Origin: GCA-2683825 sp965662355
GTDB taxonomy: Bacteria > Planctomycetota > UBA1135 > GCA-002686595
Length of the DNA: 64,000 bases
Reading direction: 5' to 3'
Assembly: GCA_965662355.1 (NCBI GenBank)
Contig: CBFIHP010000002.1
Span: 310,001 to 374,000 of the forward strand
The notes under the pieces were generated by a model. That model was given only the letters and a program-made list of their open reading frames with translations, ran no database searches and was not told the DNA's origin. The stretch's first letter is position 1. Every line of letters begins with the position of its first letter. Position numbers and translations under genes: made by a program. Below, piece after piece: positions 42,640 through 50,950 of this stretch.

Positions 42640-44213
42640 GACCCCCAGGTACACACGACGGGGGAAAGAGTCCGGCCGATCTTCCCGTACGTTCGGATGC
42701 CTCGGCGTCCATTCTCGGCAGGGTTCGTGACTCGCTGCCGACGCGGGTTCTTTTCCTCGTCCTGCTGATCAATCTGGTCGTGTATGGCGCGGGAGGGGTC
42801 TACGTTTGGCGGGTCCAGGCGGAACGTCTCACACACGAGGTGCTCAATGCGCTGAAGAGCAACCTGATCCGCGAGGAGGGGCCGACTCTCGACTACCTTC
42901 TGCGTTCGCCTGTGTGGTCGAACTTCGCGGATTCGATTCTCGTGGACAAGAACCTCGAGGTCCAGGGGGACAACATCGTCGCCAAGGGCATCGATCTGAA
43001 TCCGTCCGGGGTCGGAAGCCGGGCGGTCGATTTCGATCGCCGCCAGGTTCTCTCTGCGCTGCACGAGGCGATCGTGGAGAATCGAGACGTGCCGGCAATC
43101 AATGGCGGATCGGTGATGGCGATTCCCGATCCCCTGGGAACGGACAACTGGGGTGGACTGTGGTACCGCATCGAGACGGAGCCGGATCCGCTGAGACTCT
43201 TGCTCAGCATGCTCCCCTGGTTCGCCGTTTCGACCATGCTCCTGACGGCGGGGTCCTTCTTTGCCTTGAAGCGGCTCGTGCTGGACCCGGTCGGGCAATT
43301 GGCCGTTGCTGCGCGCCATGTGCGCGAGGGGGACTTCTCCTATCAGTTGCCCGAGCCCGTGCGCCGCGATGAACTGGCCGATCTCGTACGCTCTTTCAAC
43401 TCGATGACCGCCAAGGTCTCTAGCTTCAATCACATCCTCTCGGAAGAGGTCCGGGTCGCGACCCAGAAGGCACGTGCGGCCGAGGCAGCGGCGATGCGCC
43501 AGCGACGGCTGGCGGCCATGGGCGAGCTGGCGGCCGGAATCGCCCACGAGATCAACAACCCGCTGGGTGGATTGCAAAATGCGGTCGCGACCCTGGAAAA
43601 GGGGGGGCTCTCGGAAGAGCGGCGCACGAACTACTTCGGCCTGCTGTCGAAGGGACTCGACCGCATCGGCGAGACGGTCGCTCGTCTGCGACGCTTCACG
43701 CCGCGCGACACGCCGATGGCCGAAGTGGATCTGTGTGGAACGGTCTACGACGCCATCGCCCTCGTTCGTCACCGGGCCGAATCGACGGGCTGTACGATCG
43801 CCTGGGAGGCTCCCACGGCCCGTTTACCCATCGTCCTGGGGTCGCGCACCGAGATAGGCCAGGCGTTGCTCAACTTGCTGGTCAATGCGCTCGATGCGCT
43901 GGAGGAGAATGGAACCAAGGACCAGGGCGGGATGCGGATCGACGTGGCACTCGAGGCGGCATCCAATGGCGTGTTGCTCTCCGTGAGGGACAACGGCATG
44001 GGTGTTTCCGAACAGGAGCTCGAGCGGGCGCCGGATCTGTTCTTCTCGACCAAGGAGGTCGGCAAGGGCAGTGGCCTGGGGCTTGCGATCGTGCACAACA
44101 CCCTCGAGCAACATGGCGGGCGGGTTCGTCTCGCCAGTGAAGAGGGGCGCTTTTTCGAGGTCGGGTTGTGGTTCCCCGCTTCCCAGCCGGGTTCCGGGGA
44201 GTTCGTGTCGTGA
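42636..44213 (+). CDS. Membrane sensor histidine kinase
   Basis: A 525-residue kinase. Helix one (about 38-58), a periplasmic sensor region of about 130 residues, helix two (about 190-210), and a HAMP domain (LVLDPVGQLAVAARHVREGDFSYQ). Then a HisKA-like helix with the phospho-acceptor His304 in GIAHEINNPLG, and the HATPase domain with N box LLNLLVNALDA, G1 DNGMG and G2 GKGSGLGLAIV. The HAMP-like start and NtrB-like H box suggest phosphotransfer to an NtrC-like regulator, but no response regulator gene is in this window. The start is uncertain: TTG 42636 overlaps the pilC stop, and no ATG lies before the first helix. Confidence 0.88.
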   Translation: MRPPGTHDGGKSPADLPVRSDASASILGRVRDSLPTRVLFLVLLINLVVYGAGGVYVWRVQAERLTHEVLNALKSNLIREEGPTLDYLLRSPVWSNFADSILVDKNLEVQGDNIVAKGIDLNPSGVGSRAVDFDRRQVLSALHEAIVENRDVPAINGGSVMAIPDPLGTDNWGGLWYRIETEPDPLRLLLSMLPWFAVSTMLLTAGSFFALKRLVLDPVGQLAVAARHVREGDFSYQLPEPVRRDELADLVRSFNSMTAKVSSFNHILSEEVRVATQKARAAEAAAMRQRRLAAMGELAAGIAHEINNPLGGLQNAVATLEKGGLSEERRTNYFGLLSKGLDRIGETVARLRRFTPRDTPMAEVDLCGTVYDAIALVRHRAESTGCTIAWEAPTARLPIVLGSRTEIGQALLNLLVNALDALEENGTKDQGGMRIDVALEAASNGVLLSVRDNGMGVSEQELERAPDLFFSTKEVGKGSGLGLAIVHNTLEQHGGRVRLASEEGRFFEVGLWFPASQPGSGEFVS

Positions 44214-45538
44214 ACGAAGCCCCCCCCTGGCTGTGGGGTCTGCTCGTCGGTCTGCTTTTCTGTTCGGGTTTCTTCAGCTCGGCGGAAACGGCCTTCTTCA
44301 GCCTGGCCCCCGGGGAGCGCTCGAAATCGCCCCGCGTGCTCCGGGTCATGTTGCAGAAACCACGTCGCGTACTGGTCACTGTGTTGCTCTGCAACCTGGT
44401 GGTCAACGTCTTGTTCTTCGCCTTTGCATCGCGGCTCGTTCCGCCTGAGGACGACATGGACAAGGTGCTTGTCGGATTGGGGGCCTTGTTCGCGCTCTTG
44501 CTTTGCGGCGAGATCCTGCCCAAGACGTTGGCCCTCGTTGCGCCCAGCGTCGTGGCGCGGCTGACGACCCCCGGCGTACGTGTGGCCTATCTGTTTCTGT
44601 TCCCCTTGGCGCGGCCGGTGCTCTTCCTGCTCGATCGCGTGCAGCGGTATCTGGATCGCTTCCTGCGGCCGGAACGGGGCATCACGCCGGATCTCCTGGC
44701 CAAGGTGATGGAGCGCGGTGCCGAGGATGGCGCACTGCTCGAATCGGAAGCCGATCTCCTGACCGAGATCATCGAGCTGGATGACATTCGCGTGCGCGAG
44801 ATCATGAAGCCCCGGGTCGACACGCTCTTCCTCGATCTCTCGGGTGAGGAGCGCGACAAGGCCTGCAAGCAGGCCTTGAAGGAACACCAGAGCTGGCTGC
44901 CCGTAGTGGATGGAGATCCCGATCACGTGGTCGGGCGGGTGGCGGTGCGCGATCTCTTGCGCAAGCGCGAGCGCCCCGTGCGCCAGCTGGTGATGCCCGT
45001 CAAGTTCGTGCCCGAGGTAGCGAGTGCGATGGACCTTCTGCGTTCCTTGCACGCCGACCGGACCTCCGAGGCCGTCGTCGTCGACGAGTGGGGAGGCACC
45101 GCGGGATTCGTTACGGCGGAGGATGTGTTCGAGGAAATCGTGGGGGATCTGCGTACCGAGAACGAGGCCCGCGTGCCCGCCGTGGTGCCGCTCGGCGAGG
45201 GTCGCTTTCGCGTCTCCGGGGGATTGCCCATCCGCGACTGGAACGAACACTTCGGCCTGGAGGTGGTGCCCCGGGACTTTGAGACCGTAGGCGGATTCGT
45301 GACGGCACTCCTCGGTCGCATACCGCGTTCGGGCGACGAGGTCAGCAGCGGCGAGCTGGAGATGCTCGTGCACGAAGTCCGTGGGCGTCGCGTCATGACC
45401 GTCGACATCGGTGTGCGAGACGATGGACGCTCGCAAGTACGCTCCGCAGGCGAGCCCCTGCGACCGAACCGCATGCGCGAGCTCGGCGGGAACGGCAAGT
45501 CGGAGAAGGCCGCGAACGGAGGGTCGGCGAAGCGATGA
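44210..45538 (+). CDS. CNNM/CorC family transporter with CBS and CorC_HlyC domains
   Basis: A 442-residue protein. The N-terminal CNNM (DUF21) membrane domain has GFFSSAETAFFSL, the conserved Ser/Glu of the transport path, with four membrane segments to about residue 140. Then come tandem CBS domains (IMKPRVDTLFLDL and the second ending EEIVGDL) and a CorC_HlyC domain (FRVSGGLPIRDWNEHFGLEV). CNNM/CorC proteins export Mg2+ or related cations. GTG 44210 overlaps the histidine kinase stop as GTGA, and the gene ends with ATGA into the next CNNM gene. Confidence 0.9.
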   Translation: MNEAPPWLWGLLVGLLFCSGFFSSAETAFFSLAPGERSKSPRVLRVMLQKPRRVLVTVLLCNLVVNVLFFAFASRLVPPEDDMDKVLVGLGALFALLLCGEILPKTLALVAPSVVARLTTPGVRVAYLFLFPLARPVLFLLDRVQRYLDRFLRPERGITPDLLAKVMERGAEDGALLESEADLLTEIIELDDIRVREIMKPRVDTLFLDLSGEERDKACKQALKEHQSWLPVVDGDPDHVVGRVAVRDLLRKRERPVRQLVMPVKFVPEVASAMDLLRSLHADRTSEAVVVDEWGGTAGFVTAEDVFEEIVGDLRTENEARVPAVVPLGEGRFRVSGGLPIRDWNEHFGLEVVPRDFETVGGFVTALLGRIPRSGDEVSSGELEMLVHEVRGRRVMTVDIGVRDDGRSQVRSAGEPLRPNRMRELGGNGKSEKAANGGSAKR

Positions 45539-46578
45539 GCACGATGAGCTTCATCCTGGCAATGACCGTGCTCTTGATCCTGAGCGGTCTCTTCAGCGGC
45601 AGCGAAACGGGGGTCTACTCGCTTTCGCGACCGCGCGTCGATGCCGAGGCCCGCCAGGGGCGGACTTCCGCGCGAATCCTGGATGCGCTCTTGTCCAAGA
45701 AGGCCGCCCTCCTGGTGACGCTCCTCGTGGGCAACAACCTGGTCATGGAGCTCGCGACCTACCTGGCGGAACAACGCGTCCACGGGCTGGAAGGGCTCCC
45801 CAGCTGGACGCGCGAGATCCTGGTGACGCTCGGGCTCACGCCGGTTCTCTTCTTCTTCGGCGAGGTGCTCCCGAAGGACCTCTTCCGGCGTCGCCCACAT
45901 CAGCTCTTGAGCTTGACGGCTCCGCTCCTGTGGCTGACCAAGGTGCTGACTCTGCCGATCATGATGCCCCTGTACGGGCTATCCAAGGGGCTCGAACGGC
46001 TCTTCAGCCTGCGTCGCTCGGACGTGGCCAGGGCCTTCCGGCGCGAGGAGATGCTCCAGCTCTTGGCCGAGGGGGCGCGGACGGGGATTCTGGCACCCTC
46101 CACGGAGGATCTGGCCCGCAACGTTCTCGTTCTGCGTCAGACCCAGGTCTCCCAGATCGCCATTCCCTGGTCGCGGGTGCACACCATCGATCTGGATCTC
46201 GCCCCGGAAAGGCTCACGACGCGGATCCTGGATTCGAGCCATTCGCGGCTGCCTGCGGTGCGTGGGGCGGGCAAGAGGAGCGTCGTGGTCGGCTATCTGC
46301 ACCAGCTCGACTTCCTCAACTTCCCCGGTGAGGCCCCCGAGAAAGGGCCCTATCGGCTGGAAATACCCGCCGCGAAGCATTTGCGTCAGATCCCCACCCT
46401 CGAGCCCTCCCTACCGCTCCACCTGGCCCTGGCCCAGCTGAGGGTGGCGGGCCAGCGCCTTGCGCTGGTCGGAACGCCCGAGAAGCCGGAAGGATTGGTC
46501 ACCCTGATGGACCTAGTTTCGGTCATCGCGGGACAAGCAGCTTTTCGACCGCTTTCCGCAACCGCCAACCACGGATAG
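45535..46578 (+). CDS. Short CNNM domain protein without CorC_HlyC domain
   Basis: A 347-residue protein with the same N-terminal CNNM pattern (LSGLFSGSETGVYSLSRPR) and four membrane segments, then a degenerate CBS pair (about 205-345). It lacks the C-terminal CorC_HlyC domain of its upstream partner. It probably forms a heteromer with that protein. It overlaps it by 4 bp. Confidence 0.85.
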   Translation: MSTMSFILAMTVLLILSGLFSGSETGVYSLSRPRVDAEARQGRTSARILDALLSKKAALLVTLLVGNNLVMELATYLAEQRVHGLEGLPSWTREILVTLGLTPVLFFFGEVLPKDLFRRRPHQLLSLTAPLLWLTKVLTLPIMMPLYGLSKGLERLFSLRRSDVARAFRREEMLQLLAEGARTGILAPSTEDLARNVLVLRQTQVSQIAIPWSRVHTIDLDLAPERLTTRILDSSHSRLPAVRGAGKRSVVVGYLHQLDFLNFPGEAPEKGPYRLEIPAAKHLRQIPTLEPSLPLHLALAQLRVAGQRLALVGTPEKPEGLVTLMDLVSVIAGQAAFRPLSATANHG

Positions 46579-46592
46579 GATAGAAGGTGGCC

Positions 46593-47090
46593 ATGGATCC
46601 CTTGCGCGACAACGAATCTCTCCTATCTCCGCCTCCGTCGGCACCCCGGTCGAACTCCGACCCTGGGCAAGCGAAGCGCGGCCAAAAGAACCCGGGGCAA
46701 AAAAACCCGGGCTGGATCCTCGTCTCCGGCCTGGCCCTGTTCTCCCTCGGCCTGACGGCCCGTTCGCAGGACCAACCGCCCACCGCCAACCAGACCCAGA
46801 GCATCCCCTATACCCAGGGCTATGGGACGGCGGACTCGAACCGCAGCATGATCGCAGTCACGGGTATCGACGTGACGGGCGGCTCGATCCTGTATCTCGT
46901 CGATACCGAGAGCCGTCACCTGTCGGTCTATGCCGCCCAGGGTGGTACGGCCAGCACAATGAACATCAAGTGGGTGGGAGCACGCAACATCGACCTCGAT
47001 CTGCAGGTCAACGGCTTCAACGACAAGTCCACGTACAGCTTCGACGAGCTGGACGAGGCCTTCGAAACCGGCGAAATCCCCCGAAAGTAA
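46593..47090 (+). CDS. Small membrane-anchored conserved-type protein
   Basis: A 165-residue protein. An N-terminal disordered, basic region with a duplicated QKNPG unit precedes one hydrophobic helix (about 39-55, GWILVSGLALFSLGLTA). The extracytoplasmic part includes MIAVTGIDVTGGSILYLVDTES and MNIKWVGARNIDLDL, which I recall from small planctomycete proteins of unknown function. The ATG at 46593 follows AGAAGGTGG; a GTG lies two codons upstream. A run of seven A lies at 46689-46695 just before the helix. It precedes the tethered HTH gene by 41 bp. Confidence 0.7.
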   Translation: MDPLRDNESLLSPPPSAPRSNSDPGQAKRGQKNPGQKNPGWILVSGLALFSLGLTARSQDQPPTANQTQSIPYTQGYGTADSNRSMIAVTGIDVTGGSILYLVDTESRHLSVYAAQGGTASTMNIKWVGARNIDLDLQVNGFNDKSTYSFDELDEAFETGEIPRK

Positions 47091-47131
47091 CCCCCTGCAC
47101 ACAGCTACGCAGCAACAAGAGGAATACGTAA

Positions 47132-47698
47132 GTGGCACAAGACTTCTTTAGCTTCGACGAAGCACTCGGCGAACTCAACCTCAAGGAAGAGGAGCTCAAG
47201 CGCCTCGTTTCGGAAGGCGAGATCCGCGCTTTCCGTGAAGGCGAGACGATGAAGCTTCGCCGGACCGACGTCGAGAGCCTGAGAAACGAGCTGATGGGCG
47301 GCGAAATCGTCGACGTTGGCGACGCCGGGGACGAACTCGTCTTCGAGGACGATCTCGAGCTCGAAGAGACCGGGATGGCGACCGAGGAGATCTCCGACAT
47401 GGACACGCTCCTCGAGGAGGACGTCGAAGACGTGGGTGAGGTCGAGATCGACGAGCCCCTGGTCATTGCCGACGAGGCGCACGATCTCGGGACCGCGGCA
47501 GCACCGTCGAGTCGCCGCACGTCGGCTCCGGCCAGCGCAGCGGTCCTCGAGGAGGCTCCCGAGGAGCCGATGTTCATGCGCGCCGTGGCGATTCTGACCG
47601 CCGCGGTCCTGATCCTGGGCATCCCCGTGGCGATGTCCGTCGTCGACAGCAACCCCGGCTCGATCGCCCAGGCGATTGCTGGCATCTTCCCGAAGTAG
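47132..47698 (+). CDS. Membrane-tethered excisionase-like HTH protein
   Basis: A 188-residue protein. Residues 5-52 (FSFDEALGELNLKEEELKRL and EGEIRAFREGETMKLRRTDV) fit an excisionase/MerR-like winged helix-turn-helix. A strongly acidic linker (about 57-120) rich in Glu/Asp follows, then a Ser/Ala stretch and one membrane helix (about 149-170) with a short outer tail. A DNA-binding domain fixed to the membrane is unusual; it might anchor DNA or sense a membrane cue. The start is GTG 47132 after AGAGGAA. A terminator follows at 47753. Confidence 0.75.
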   Translation: MAQDFFSFDEALGELNLKEEELKRLVSEGEIRAFREGETMKLRRTDVESLRNELMGGEIVDVGDAGDELVFEDDLELEETGMATEEISDMDTLLEEDVEDVGEVEIDEPLVIADEAHDLGTAAAPSSRRTSAPASAAVLEEAPEEPMFMRAVAILTAAVLILGIPVAMSVVDSNPGSIAQAIAGIFPK

Positions 47699-47752
47699 CC
47701 AGCCCGGACCAAATCCCGAATCGAGCGGCCCGAATTCAACGGCCCAGAATCC

Positions 47753-47789
47753 AACGGCGTTGTGCGCTTTGCGCTCGGCGCCGTTTTTT
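47753..47789 (+). terminator. Intrinsic terminator ending the pilus/CNNM/HTH block
   Basis: AACGGCG (47753-47759) pairs with CGCCGTT (47779-47785) and an inner GCGC/GCGC stem, and the T run continues to 47789. Together with the 36882 terminator it brackets a 10.8 kb plus-strand block. Confidence 0.75.
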
Positions 47790-47887
47790 CGTCGGTAGGG
47801 AGCCCGGTTTCCCTTGCTCCTCGGGGGCCCGGTGGATATCCATAACCAGCGACCTTCGCACGCCCCTGAATAGAGCCATCTTCCGCG

Positions 47888-48604
47888 ATGAAAACACACC
47901 GTGTCAGCGCACCGCTCGTCTCTCTTTCCGCACTTTTCGTGCTCTTCTCGTCCCTCCTGTCCACGGGATGCGTCACCCAGCGCGCCTACCAGGACCTGGC
48001 GGAGGAGAAGCGGCTGGTCCAGCTCGAGCTCCAGGACCTGCGCTCGTTCGTAGGCGAGCTCGAATCGCTCAACGAAGGACTCGCGGGCGAGCTCGACGTC
48101 TATCGCGCCTCCGGCCCGATCGAGGCCGGCCTCACCGCGGACATCGACAAGCGGATTCAGGAGCTGTCGCGAATCGCGGACGGGATCGCCGGTTCCGACA
48201 TCACGCTTCTCACGGTCGAGGGTGGTTACGGCCTGCGCCTGGATGACGCGGTGCTGTTCGACTCCGGGTCGGCCATCCTCAAGCCCGTGGGCGCGGATCT
48301 TCTGCAGCGCATGGTTGCCGAGATCGGGCAGGGGGCCTACGAACGTATCTGGGTTCGCGGGCACACCGACTCCGATCCCGTGAGTCGGCCCGAGACCCTG
48401 GCCAGGTACCCCGGGGGCAACCTCGAGCTCTCCGTCGCGCGCGCCGTCGCGGTGTCCGCGAAGCTGGTAGAGTTCGGGATCCCGAAGAAGAGCCTGGCGG
48501 TAGCCGGGTTCGGGCCCAATGAAGCGATCTCCACGAACGACTCGCCCGAGAACAAGAAAAAGAATCGTCGCGTCGAGATCTTCGTACTCGACGGGAAGAA
48601 GTAG
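47888..48604 (+). CDS. OmpA/Pal-like peptidoglycan-associated lipoprotein
   Basis: A 238-residue lipoprotein (LLSTGC, Cys28). A coiled-coil linker (about 32-95) precedes the OmpA C-like domain: LDDAVLFDSGSAILKP, IWVRGHTDSDP, NLELSVARAVAVSAKL and NKKKNRRVEIFV, which matches the peptidoglycan-binding motif with Asp and Arg. It ties an outer-membrane lipid anchor to the wall. A TGGATATCCA palindrome lies at 47833-47842 upstream. Usual Pal-type or MotB-type function is inferred. The next gene starts 22 bp after its stop. Confidence 0.9.
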   Translation: MKTHRVSAPLVSLSALFVLFSSLLSTGCVTQRAYQDLAEEKRLVQLELQDLRSFVGELESLNEGLAGELDVYRASGPIEAGLTADIDKRIQELSRIADGIAGSDITLLTVEGGYGLRLDDAVLFDSGSAILKPVGADLLQRMVAEIGQGAYERIWVRGHTDSDPVSRPETLARYPGGNLELSVARAVAVSAKLVEFGIPKKSLAVAGFGPNEAISTNDSPENKKKNRRVEIFVLDGKK

Positions 48605-48626
48605 TCGGCTCCGTGGCCGACCGCCG

Positions 48627-49622
48627 GTGCGCCTGACCGCAACCCTCGGACTCTTCCTCGGACTCCTCCTCACGACGGCGTGCGGCGGTGACGAGTCGAT
48701 TTCGCGCGAGCTGTACGAGCTGGAGCGCCTGGCCTTCGTACCGGCGGCTCGTTTCAAGCTGGTCGAGTACACGAACGATCCGAACGCGGACTGTTCGATG
48801 AAGCAATCCATCGTCATGGATCGCTTCGAGTTCACGCTACGCGACCTGCTGCATTATCAGGACGCGATCGAAGATCAGGAGATCGCAGCCAAGCTCGAGG
48901 CTCGCGGGGGCGAGGCGGAGCTTTCGGAGGCTCCTCTGGGGTTCGCCGACGGCTTGTTGGATCGTCCCGTTCACCTCAATTACTACGAAGCGTCCGAACT
49001 GGCCGGCCTGCGCGGCATGCGTATTCCGCGGGCCAAGGAATGGATTCACGTGGCCGTCGGTCGCAAACGACTGCGTTTCCCATGGGGCTCACGTTTGGCG
49101 CGTTTCGCCAACACCAAGGAAATCGACCTCGGTCGTCCGGTACGCGTGGGGACCTTCGAGAACGGCCGGGTCGAGCCCTTTGGTTGCTACGACATGCTCG
49201 GCAACGTGTGGGAGTGGGTTGCCGACGAGGCTCCGAGTTTCTTCCCCCAGTTCGAAGTGCTCGAGGGAGATATCACCTCGGTCATGGGCGGAGCCTTCGA
49301 CTCGAGCCTGGACTGGCTTTACAACAGCATCGATCGCAGCCTTTGTTTCCACGCCCGCACGGTACGGAAAGACAGGCTCGATCCCGCGTATGGCGCTCGC
49401 ATGTGCGCGGACGCCGAGGCCTACCTCTTCGAAAAGGCGCCCCTTTGGGGGACAGGGCCCGAAGCGCGCTCGCGGGTGACCGCGGTGGCACGGCGTTGGG
49501 CCGAGGATTTCGTCGCCCGCGACGTCCTGCAGAGCATCCTCGAAGAGCTCGTGGAGAAACCGTCCGCCCCCGAGGCCTTGCTCTGGTTACAGAAAGGTCT
49601 GGCGGAGGCGCCGGAACGATAG
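48627..49622 (+). CDS. FGE-sulfatase (SUMF1) domain lipoprotein, likely non-catalytic
   Basis: A 331-residue protein. GTG 48627 opens a signal with TTAC (Cys19) as a weak lipobox. The domain of about residues 50-280 follows the formylglycine-generating enzyme fold: YYEASELAGLRGMRIPRAKEWIHVA, PFGCYDMLGNVWEWVAD and SVMGGAFDSS. The active-site Cys pair of true FGE (in a GGSFxC...C segment) is not seen; GGAFDSSLDWLYN has none. The C-terminal 60 residues form helices. Members without Cys are structural or ligand-binding. It follows the OmpA lipoprotein by 22 bp; an overlapping upstream start is possible. Confidence 0.75.
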   Translation: MRLTATLGLFLGLLLTTACGGDESISRELYELERLAFVPAARFKLVEYTNDPNADCSMKQSIVMDRFEFTLRDLLHYQDAIEDQEIAAKLEARGGEAELSEAPLGFADGLLDRPVHLNYYEASELAGLRGMRIPRAKEWIHVAVGRKRLRFPWGSRLARFANTKEIDLGRPVRVGTFENGRVEPFGCYDMLGNVWEWVADEAPSFFPQFEVLEGDITSVMGGAFDSSLDWLYNSIDRSLCFHARTVRKDRLDPAYGARMCADAEAYLFEKAPLWGTGPEARSRVTAVARRWAEDFVARDVLQSILEELVEKPSAPEALLWLQKGLAEAPER

Positions 49623-49624
49623 GG

Positions 49625-50527
49625 ATGGACTCGGAAGCGACTCCCTTCGACGCCGGTGGCCTCGCGGCGGGCTCGGGCGCTCGGCGACCTCCGTGGACTC
49701 TGTTTCGCAAGGCACTCGGCGAGGCCGGCTTTCGACCGACCAAGACCCGGGGCCAGAACTTCCTGATCGACCCCAACGTCCATGCGGCCATCGTGCGGGA
49801 TGCAGGGATCGGCAAGGACGATCGCGTGCTCGAAGTGGGGGCGGGGTGTGGTTTTCTCTCGTGTCATATCGCCGAGGCCTGTGGGGAACTCTTGACCGTC
49901 GAGATCGATTCACGGCTGGCGGAAATCGCGCAGCGCTTTCTCGCGCCCTATGACAACGTGCGCGTGCTGGTCGCCGATGCCCTGGCGAAAAAGCACGCCC
50001 TGCATCCGGATCTGGCCGAAGCCCTGCAACGCTTCTCGCCCTATCACCTCGTCGCCAACCTGCCGTACAACATCGCCGCGCCCCTGGTCGCGGTCCTGGC
50101 CCGCTCGAGCTACGCCCCCGAGAGCATCACGGTGCTGGTGCAACGCGAGGTGGCCGAGCGCTTGAGCGCCCAGCCGGGGGACGGTGCATGGGGAGCCATC
50201 TCCGCCCGGCTGGCCCTGCGCTATCGGAGCCGCCTGGGTCGGGACGTAGGCCCCCAGCTCTTCTGGCCCCGGCCCCGGGTCGAGAGTGCCGTGGTCCACC
50301 TGGCGCGCCGGGACGACGTGCCGGCGGAGGACGGGCTCGAGGATCTCGAGCGGTTGATCGAGACGGCCTTTCGCCACCCCCGGCGGCAGCTTCCCGGGGC
50401 CCTCGAAGAATTTTTCGGATCCAAGGCCGAGGTGGGACGGGTTCTGAGCGACCTGGAAATAGATCCCCAAATACGCCCTGGAGAGCTCACCAGGACCGAT
50501 CTCATTCGATTGGCCTCCAGTCTTTAA
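49625..50527 (+). CDS. rsmA: 16S rRNA (adenine1518/1519-N6) dimethyltransferase
   Basis: A 300-residue KsgA/RsmA. The N-terminal RGQNFLIDPNV, SAM site VLEVGAGCGFLS, acidic VEID, and catalytic NLPYNIAAPL (NLPY motif) are canonical, and PRPRVESAVVHL and the C-terminal helical domain complete it. It dimethylates the two adenines in the 3' loop of 16S rRNA. ATG 49625 lies 2 bp after the previous stop. No operon partner downstream is evident before dnaG. Confidence 0.96.
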   Translation: MDSEATPFDAGGLAAGSGARRPPWTLFRKALGEAGFRPTKTRGQNFLIDPNVHAAIVRDAGIGKDDRVLEVGAGCGFLSCHIAEACGELLTVEIDSRLAEIAQRFLAPYDNVRVLVADALAKKHALHPDLAEALQRFSPYHLVANLPYNIAAPLVAVLARSSYAPESITVLVQREVAERLSAQPGDGAWGAISARLALRYRSRLGRDVGPQLFWPRPRVESAVVHLARRDDVPAEDGLEDLERLIETAFRHPRRQLPGALEEFFGSKAEVGRVLSDLEIDPQIRPGELTRTDLIRLASSL

Positions 50528-50950
50528 CGCGCCCAGCTTGTCTTTCGCCCTGAGCGTGCTACCTTGAACTTCGAGGGGGAGTGTACATATCGCCTCGGTG
50601 GCGGGCCATTATCTAACCAGACCAGGGCGGCCCCACGACAGTACACCCCCGAAAGACCTCCACATACCTCGATCGCGCTAGCCGGCGGGCATATCTAGAA
50701 GAAGCGGCCCCGGCTCCGGTCCCCTCGGAGCGTCCCAGCGCCAGCTCTCCGTCTATTCGCAGCTTCCTTGCGGTCCGGCATTCCCCAATGCCCCGCATTC
50801 CCAAAGGCGGCTTCGAAGCCCAGACGGACTTCTTCTTCCCCGTCCCTCTGTCCCCGCTGAACCTATCCAGGGCGTCCCCCCGTGTGGCGTGCCTTTTGCC
50901 TCCCCGGGCATCCAGGCTCGCTTTCCCGGAGTCGTCATGGTCCCCATTCC
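50528..50950. other. Leader region before dnaG
   Basis: A 423-bp stretch without a supported gene. It includes an imperfect inverted repeat whose arms are TCGAGGGGGAGTGTAC (50571-50586) and GTACACCCCCGA (50641-50652), and a GCTCCG/CGGAGC hairpin at 50713-50731. This could be the promoter and leader of the dnaG-rpoD unit. In-frame codons from GTG 50882 would extend DnaG, but that extension has no homology to known primases. Confidence 0.4.

Noticed and set aside
42636..42700. Frameshift between pilC and the histidine kinase
   Set aside because: The overlap is an ordinary TTGA junction; both proteins are complete.
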